This document shows positions 59,574 to 64,000 of a DNA stretch of 64,000 nt, piece after piece; within the stretch, counting starts at the first letter, position 1; each line of letters begins with the position of its first letter. Origin of the DNA: Ardenticatenaceae bacterium. Lineage in GTDB: Bacteria; Chloroflexota; Anaerolineae; Promineifilales; Promineifilaceae. The notes beneath the pieces are model-generated. The model was not told the DNA's origin. It saw only the letters and a list, made by a program, of their open reading frames with translations, and searched no databases. The stretch covers positions 496,001-560,000 of the forward strand of contig JACKBQ010000001.1 in NCBI GenBank assembly GCA_020634455.1, in the 5' to 3' direction. The translations under genes and the position numbers were made by a program.

Positions 59574-59745
59574 GTATTGCGCTTTAGAAATTTACAACCG
59601 CTTCTTGCCTCGGCGCAATACTTAAACAGTCCGGCAAACTGACCAGAAAGTTTGTATAGGCATCAGCCGGACTGTACCAGCCCGCCAATAATTAACGACC
59701 AGCATATTGCAGCCCAGAACGGACCTTCGGGTCTGTTTTGTTCTG
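59574..59745 (+). ncRNA. Structured 5' leader of the queuosine-precursor transporter gene, candidate regulatory RNA
   Basis: Three consecutive stems lie just before the gene. Stem A is a perfect 9-bp GTATTGCGC/GCGCAATAC (59574-59582, 59613-59621). Stem B is a perfect 9-bp CAGTCCGGC/GCCGGACTG (59627-59635, 59666-59674) enclosing a perfect 6-bp hairpin CAAACT/AGTTTG. Stem C is CAGAAC/GTTCTG (59715-59720, 59740-59745) enclosing GACC/GGTC with a TTCG loop. Queuosine-precursor transporter genes are often controlled by preQ1 riboswitches, but this does not show the consensus I know for preQ1 classes. It may be a new class or only a terminator-rich spacer. Confidence 0.45.
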
Positions 59746-59766
59746 TGTGCTGTCGGGAGAATTTTT

Positions 59767-60459
59767 ATGACTGTGTTAGCATCACAAACGAAAGGAAAAC
59801 AAGAAATAACGAGGGGGGTGGCAACGGCCGTTCCCGCAACGGCCGTCATCATCGTCGCAGCTTACATCGGTGCCCAAATGTTGGCAGACATCACCAGCCT
59901 CAAAATTGGCCTGGTAGCGGGCTATGCCGTAGACATGGGCACGTTCATCTACCCCATCACCTTCACCCTGCGCGATTTGGTACACAAAACGTTAGGCAAA
60001 CGCAACGCCCAGGCGCTCATCATCATGGCTGCCGTGATCAATGTACTCATGGCAATGTACCTCAGCTGGGCGGCCAGCGTCCCCAGCGATCCGTCGTGGG
60101 GGTTGGGCGCAGAGTTCAGCGCCATTTTAGGCCCGCTGTGGCGCATCGTCATCGCTTCAATTGTGGCTGAAGTCGTTAGCGAACTGCTGGACACCGAGGT
60201 GTACCATTGGTTTGTCACCCGCATCACCGAAAATTACCAGTGGGCACGCGTGTTGCTCAGCAACTCCATCAGTGTACCAGTAGACAATCTCATCTTTGCC
60301 GTGGGCGCGTTTGGGGCGTTGCCGTTTTTGCAAGATCATTTCCTCACCCTGCCTTGGGCAACCGTGTGGCAAATCTTCGTCTTTAACCTCATTGTAAAAT
60401 ATGGCATGACGCTCATCAGCCTGCCGCTGATTTATCTATCGCCGAAAAATAGTAATTGA
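59767..60459 (+). CDS. yhhQ: Queuosine precursor transporter (YhhQ/QueT-like, COG1738)
   Basis: 230 residues from the ATG at 59767, with GGGAG upstream. About six membrane segments. VIIVAAYIGAQMLADITSLKIG, MGTFIYPITFTLRDLVHKTLG, IASIVAEVVSELLDTEVYHWFV and LLSNSISVPVDNLIFAVGAFG contain the signature SE..DTEVY and D.L.F of the family, which imports preQ1/preQ0. Two ACGGCCGT octamers lie 16 bases apart near its start. Its TGA lies within a TAATTGAGTAATT repeat. Confidence 0.9.
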   Translation: MTVLASQTKGKQEITRGVATAVPATAVIIVAAYIGAQMLADITSLKIGLVAGYAVDMGTFIYPITFTLRDLVHKTLGKRNAQALIIMAAVINVLMAMYLSWAASVPSDPSWGLGAEFSAILGPLWRIVIASIVAEVVSELLDTEVYHWFVTRITENYQWARVLLSNSISVPVDNLIFAVGAFGALPFLQDHFLTLPWATVWQIFVFNLIVKYGMTLISLPLIYLSPKNSN

Positions 60460-60640
60460 GTAATTGGGTAATTTGTAGGGGCGCTCCCCCGTGTGCGCCC
60501 AGAGGGGGCAGACACGGGGGTCTGCCCCTACCCCACGAAATCCCAAAGAGCCAATCTTTTTAATCTGCGCAATCTGGTGATAAAAACCCTTTTTGGTTCT
60601 GGCTTGTCCAGGTTAGGCAAATTACTCAATTACCCAATTA
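60453..60640. repeat. Composite inverted repeat: TAATT outer arms and GTAGGGGC inner hairpin
   Basis: Outer 23-base arms (60453-60475 and 60618-60640) pair with two mismatches. Inside, GTAGGGGC/GCCCCTAC (60475-60482, 60524-60531) encloses CCCCCGTGT/ACACGGGGG (60486-60494, 60512-60520). The outer left arm contains the TGA of the transporter gene. The right arm ends 8 bases from the stop of glmS on the opposite strand. Confidence 0.8.
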
Positions 60641-60648
60641 CCAATCTT

Positions 60649-62493
60649 TTATTCCACCGTCACGCTCTTGGCCAAATTCCTCGGCTGGTCCACATCGCAG
60701 CCACGCCAAACGGCGATGTGGTAGCTAAGCAACTGCATGGGAATGGTGTTGAGAACCGGTTGCAGCAACTCCGACGATTGCGGCACCTCAATCACGTAGT
60801 CAGCTTCATTGTGAATCGCTTTGTTGCCTTTGGTGGCGATGGCCAGCACCACGCCGCCGCGCGTTTTGGCCTGCTGGATATTGCTCACCATCTTCTCGTA
60901 CAGCCGATCGTTCGTCGCCAGGGCTACCACTGGCATCGTCTCGTCAATCAGGGCAATGGGGCCGTGCTTCATCTCACCCGCTGGGTACCCTTCGGCGTGA
61001 ATGTAGCTGATTTCCTTGAGCTTTAGCGCCCCTTCCAGAGCAATCGGGTAGTTGATGCCCCGCCCCAAAAAGAGGAAATCCTGCGCATTGTGGAAGACAT
61101 TGGCCAGATTTTCATACACCGCTTCATCTTCCAAAAGCTGCCCGGCCAAATTGGGAATGTGCGCCAGATCATTTACCAATCGGCGCATTTTGTCCGGCGC
61201 AATGGTGCCGCGCAGCTGCCCCAGGGCACAGCCCAGCATATACTGGTCTGCCAGCGACGTGATGAACGCTTTGGTAGACGCTACGCCAATCTCTGGCCCG
61301 GCCTGCATGGCGATGTAGCCATCGGAAATGCGCATGGCCTGGCTACCAAAGACGTTGACGATGGACCAGAGCGTGGCTCCCTTGGCTTTGGCTTGCTCGC
61401 AAGCTACCAGCGTATCGGCCGTTTCTCCCGATTGAGTGATGGCGAGTACGGCCGTTTTCTCATCAATAATCGGGTCGTAATAGCGAAACTCCGAACCGTA
61501 CTCCACTTCAACAGGAATCCGCGCCAAGGACTCGATCATAAATTTGCCCACCAGCCCAGCGTAATAGCTGGTGCCACAGGCAATGATGATGATTTTGTTG
61601 AGCTTGTTAACCAATTCGGCCGTCAGGTTCATCTCTGGCAAGGAAATCACGCCCTGCTCAAAGTTGACCCGCCCGCGCATCGTGTCAATCAGCGCCTGCG
61701 GCTGGTCGTGAATCTCTTTTTGCATAAAATGCTTGAATTCACCCTTCACTGCACTCACCGGGTCCCAGTTGATTTGGTGAATTTCTGGCTCGATGGGGCT
61801 GCCCGCCAAATCGGTGAGCTGGTAGCTGCGGCGGGTCACAATGGCCACCTGGCGGTTCTCCAAAAAGATCATCTCGCGAGTGTATTCCAAAATGGCGGGA
61901 ATATCGGAAGCGATGAACATTTCATCGCGGCCAACACCCAGCGTGATGCCGCCGGCGTTGCCCAAGCGGGCGCAGATGAGCTGGTCGGGCTGGTCTACGC
62001 TCATCACCACCACGGCGTTGGCACCTTCCAGTTGGGCCAGGGTTTGGCGTACGGCCGTTTCAAAGCCCAGTCCGCTCTCCAAATACCGCTCCACCAGCTG
62101 CACAATTACTTCCGTGTCAGTTTCCGATTCAAACCGGACGCCTTCGGCCTCTAGTTCTTCGCGCAGAGGTAAAAAGTTTTCTACGATGCCATTGTGCACC
62201 ACCACCACACGGCCGTTCATCCCCACATGCGGATGCGCATTCCGCTGGCTTGGCTCCCCGTGCGTCGCCCAGCGTGTATGCCCAATGCCAATTTGCCCTT
62301 TTAGCGGCGACTGAGCCAGCAGGCTGCCCAAATTGTTCAGCTTACCCACGTCCCGCCGAATGGCGATACGGCCGTTTTGCTCCAACACCGCCACGCCAGC
62401 CGAATCATAGCCGCGATACTCCAGCCGCTTCAGGCCGCTGTACACCACCTCGGCCGCATCCCGATCACCTAAATACCCAACAATTCCACACAT
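60649..62493 (-). CDS. glmS: Glutamine-fructose-6-phosphate aminotransferase GlmS
   Basis: 614 residues. It makes glucosamine-6-phosphate for peptidoglycan and glycans. N-terminal glutaminase with Cys2 (MCGIVGYLGDRDA), RGYDSAG, HTRWATHGEPSQRNAHPH. Two SIS domains (ACGTSYYAGLVGKFMIE; SQSGETADTLVACEQAK as TQSGETADT; EGALKLKEISYIHAEGYPAGEMKHGPIALI). C-terminus NLAKSVTVE is the expected end. GGAGG precedes the ATG. The leader contains G/C-rich hairpins but no recognised glmS ribozyme core. Confidence 0.97.
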   Translation of the reverse strand: MCGIVGYLGDRDAAEVVYSGLKRLEYRGYDSAGVAVLEQNGRIAIRRDVGKLNNLGSLLAQSPLKGQIGIGHTRWATHGEPSQRNAHPHVGMNGRVVVVHNGIVENFLPLREELEAEGVRFESETDTEVIVQLVERYLESGLGFETAVRQTLAQLEGANAVVVMSVDQPDQLICARLGNAGGITLGVGRDEMFIASDIPAILEYTREMIFLENRQVAIVTRRSYQLTDLAGSPIEPEIHQINWDPVSAVKGEFKHFMQKEIHDQPQALIDTMRGRVNFEQGVISLPEMNLTAELVNKLNKIIIIACGTSYYAGLVGKFMIESLARIPVEVEYGSEFRYYDPIIDEKTAVLAITQSGETADTLVACEQAKAKGATLWSIVNVFGSQAMRISDGYIAMQAGPEIGVASTKAFITSLADQYMLGCALGQLRGTIAPDKMRRLVNDLAHIPNLAGQLLEDEAVYENLANVFHNAQDFLFLGRGINYPIALEGALKLKEISYIHAEGYPAGEMKHGPIALIDETMPVVALATNDRLYEKMVSNIQQAKTRGGVVLAIATKGNKAIHNEADYVIEVPQSSELLQPVLNTIPMQLLSYHIAVWRGCDVDQPRNLAKSVTVE

Positions 62494-62882
62494 TGCGTTT
62501 TACCTCCGCAAGGCAGGCAGCGTGCTGCCAAGCTGTATAGCTGCATAGCAGCACACAGCCCGCAGCGCCAGGCACACCTGCTGGTGGGCATTTCCAAATC
62601 CAATTGCCAAAAAATGGAGCTGTCCCTTCGATAATAATTAAATGCGGTCAATGCCAGATGATTTGTTCAGGCAGTTACCTACCTGGTTTGACATCTCGCT
62701 CTCATTTGAAGGGATACGGCCGTTTGCCGAAGAAAATCATGGCAAACAACTTGATTCAGGATATGACCAACCCTGGGAGGCACCCGCTGAACTTTCGCTT
62801 TTCCGAGCGATGATTTACAAAATCAGTTCGCCCGTTAGCATCCACCTGAGGTGGAGAACCTCCTCCGCGTCTCCCTCTTCCG

Positions 62883-62955
62883 TTATCGGTTATCGGTACT
62901 CAAATGCCAAACGCTTCACTGAATACTGTTTACCGTTTACCGATAACCGTTTACC
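62883..62955. repeat. GGTTATCGGT-type hairpin repeat
   Basis: CGGTTATCGG (62887-62896) and CCGATAACCG (62940-62949) are exact complements, with iterated TTACCG units. Same family as 19089-19158. Confidence 0.75.
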
Positions 62956-63135
62956 GAAAAAAGGGCCTTGCGCTATCGATCCCTAGCCTTTGCAAACGCA
63001 AACGCTTTATGCAATTGTGCAGAGGTTTTATCTTTTTTGGAGAAAACTGGCAACCCCTGCGGCAAATCTTTGGGGACAACGGCCGTTTTCATTAACCATT
63101 TCTAAGTCCTATGACTTTTATCCCTGCCAGCCCGC

Positions 63136-63185
63136 TTGACGCATCGCGGCAACTGCGTAAAATTAGCCCGCCTAATGGTTAGGCG
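63136..63185 (+). promoter_or_regulatory. Promoter and 17-bp operator of the MarR/RND efflux operon
   Basis: TTGACG (63136-63141), a 16-base spacer, and TAAAAT (63158-63163) form the promoter. A perfect inverted repeat CGCCTAA-TGG-TTAGGCG (63169-63185) overlaps the expected transcript start, an ideal place for repression by the MarR protein encoded about 80 bases downstream. Confidence 0.7.
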
Positions 63186-63267
63186 ACCAAACTATTTATC
63201 TGTTTTTGGGGAAGGTGGAGCTGTAAACGGCCGTTCCCACACCATTTTTCACACTTTACATTCAATT

Positions 63268-63747
63268 ATGGAAACCAATCGCCACAGGATTGCCGTTGCC
63301 ATCCTGCAAATCATTCCGTCCATCATGCGCTCACTCGCGGCCGAACTGCGTCACGCAGACACACCGCTGCTGCCGCCGCAGCTAGGTGTACTCACGCTCT
63401 TGGCCGAAAAATCACACAACCTTAGCGAACTGGCCGAACAGCACGCTGTCAGCCTGCCCACCATGTCCAGCACCGTCAGCAAGCTAGTCGAGGCAGGTTG
63501 GATCGAGCGGCAGCGATCCAAGCAAGATCGCCGCGTGGTCATGCTGGCCCTTACACCCTCTGGCGAAGCTGTCGTCGGGGAGATTGGCGAAAAAATGGTC
63601 AACAAACTGGCTGAGCAGCTGATCCACATTCCCACCGATGAATTAACCGCTTTGCAAGAGGGGCTATCCGTTTTGCAAACCGTTTTTGCACCATTTGTCA
63701 TGAAAAATAGCCGGGGCAATACACCCGAAAAGCCCCAAACCAACTAA
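63268..63747 (+). CDS. MarR-family transcriptional regulator
   Basis: 159 residues from the ATG at 63268 (METNRHRIAVAILQ). Winged helix: LGVLTLLAEKSHNLSELAEQHAVSLPTMSSTVSKLVEAGWIERQRSKQDRRVVMLALTPSGEAV, with the wing DRR motif. It is followed 27 bases later by an RND efflux gene, so it probably represses this operon and its own promoter through the palindrome at 63169-63185 and lets go on binding a small toxic compound. Confidence 0.88.
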   Translation: METNRHRIAVAILQIIPSIMRSLAAELRHADTPLLPPQLGVLTLLAEKSHNLSELAEQHAVSLPTMSSTVSKLVEAGWIERQRSKQDRRVVMLALTPSGEAVVGEIGEKMVNKLAEQLIHIPTDELTALQEGLSVLQTVFAPFVMKNSRGNTPEKPQTN

Positions 63748-63774
63748 ACTTTCGATTTTTGCAGGAGACACATT

Positions 63775-64000
63775 ATGCTTTCAAACTTTTTTGACCGAAT
63801 TACCCGTCTATCGCTTCGTTTTCGCTGGATCACGATTGCATTAACGGCCGTAATTCTCGGTCTCGGAATCTACTCCGCCACCCAGCTTAATCTGGAAATG
63901 CTGCCGCGCGTCGAGTTCCCCCAAACCATCGTGATCGTCCAGTGGAGCGACAGCGAGTCCTCCACTGATGTTCTTAACCAAATCACCATCCCACTGGAAG
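63775..64000 (+). CDS. RND efflux transporter, 5' end only
   Basis: The first 75 codons are in the window, then the sequence ends. AGGAGA precedes the ATG at 63775. The N-terminus SLRFRWITIALTAVILGLGIYSATQLNLEMLPRVEFPQTIVIVQWSDSESSTDVLNQITIPLE has the first membrane helix and the P-E-P-like outer segment of AcrB/HAE-type exporters. The full gene should be about 1000 codons. Confidence 0.88.
   Translation, partial: MLSNFFDRITRLSLRFRWITIALTAVILGLGIYSATQLNLEMLPRVEFPQTIVIVQWSDSESSTDVLNQITIPLE

Larger units (their letters stand above)
62494..63267. other. Gene-poor divergent region between glmS and the MarR gene
   Basis: About 770 bases. The glmS side holds short GC-rich hairpins around GGCAGC. 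A GGTTATCGG-type hairpin with exact 10-bp arms sits at 62887-62896 and 62940-62949. Two ACGGCCGT octamers and the MarR promoter/operator complete the stretch. A 114-codon plus-strand frame (62642-62986) crosses the hairpin and is not convincing as a gene. Confidence 0.5.
127..63851. repeat. Highly iterated palindrome ACGGCCGT (whole window)
   Basis: By manual scan the octamer ACGGCCGT occurs about 105 times, with some 40-45 further sites differing only in one end base (TCGGCCGT, GCGGCCGT, ACGGCCGC, ACGGCCGA). The flanks are often A before and T after (AAACGGCCGTTT). Examples are 127, 764, 976, 3230, 25323, 39604 and 63844. It occurs in every frame (Thr-Ala-Val, Asn-Gly-Arg, Arg-Pro) and in spacers. 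It is missing from the A+T-rich passenger genes and from 51.6 to 55.8 kb. Confidence 0.9.

Noticed and set aside
61090..62154. 354-codon plus-strand frame opposite glmS
   Set aside because: The minus strand encodes full-length GlmS. The antisense frame is a by-product of codon bias.
62494..62650. glmS ribozyme upstream of glmS
   Set aside because: The leader has GC-rich hairpins, but I could not find the ribozyme core. The ribozyme is mainly known from Firmicutes.
62642..62986. Possible 114-residue gene before the MarR regulator
   Set aside because: It has no ribosome-binding site, and its end runs through a hairpin repeat. No protein pattern was recognised.
1..64000. tRNA or rRNA genes
   Set aside because: No cloverleaf with a GTTCGANNC arm and no rRNA-like conserved stretch was noticed on reading either strand. 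A covariance scan would be needed to exclude them fully.

Overview
The window looks like a chromosome segment of a Chloroflexota bacterium, most likely of the Anaerolineae/Caldilineae type. This is inferred from protein flavour, mixed GC content and many short hairpin repeats, without a database search. Gene density is high, with 59 coding regions (two cut by the window edges) plus one leader peptide. There are no rRNA or tRNA genes and no CRISPR array.

Layout. 1-3.2 kb: a partial winged-helix protein and a secreted sulfotransferase-like protein with a C-terminal seven-repeat lectin-like propeller. 3.2-10.3 kb, minus strand: a response regulator and histidine kinase, a secreted beta-helix lipoprotein, a DUF4405 membrane protein, a small membrane protein, a VTC-type polyphosphate polymerase domain protein and a DUF4956 membrane protein. 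10.4-14.2 kb: a Ser/Thr kinase with TPR repeats, converging on a calcineurin-like phosphatase. 14.2-25.0 kb, minus strand: a his operon (G, D, C, B, H, A, F, I, E) with four extra genes. It is preceded by a histidine-rich leader peptide and an attenuator-type terminator. 25.3-29.0 kb: a ParB-like/universal-stress fusion, a small protein and two membrane-anchored helix-hairpin-helix proteins. 29.0-35.8 kb, minus strand: a lasso-peptide cluster with a C-terminal-Ser precursor, cyclase, HPr-kinase-like protein, RRE protein and protease/nucleotidyltransferase fusion. It lies between the small and large subunits of an aconitase X enzyme and shares 4-bp gene overlaps with both. 35.8-44.7 kb: a nucleotidyltransferase, pncB, a tyrosine recombinase, a RibD-like reductase, a stress protein, a Na/Pi-type transporter, a transmembrane one-component regulator and manA. 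44.8-50.3 kb: a TRAP transporter split over two convergent units, and ligA. 50.4-64 kb: a DUF3052 protein, serine hydrolase, two dehydrogenases, a 12-unit 41-bp tandem array, a lipoprotein, a GH13 enzyme, a queuosine-precursor transporter with a structured leader, glmS, and a MarR/RND efflux operon.

Two layers of non-genic structure cover the window. The octamer palindrome ACGGCCGT occurs about 105 times by manual scan, roughly one per 610 bp, where about one copy is expected by chance. It lies in all reading frames and between genes, much like HIP1 in cyanobacteria. Several families of hairpin-forming repeats also sit at gene ends, where at least six supply the stop codon, or in frame inside his genes.

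The strongest leads are the aconitase-X-flanked lasso cluster, the iterated palindrome, the his attenuator, and the hairpin repeats that enter coding sequence.
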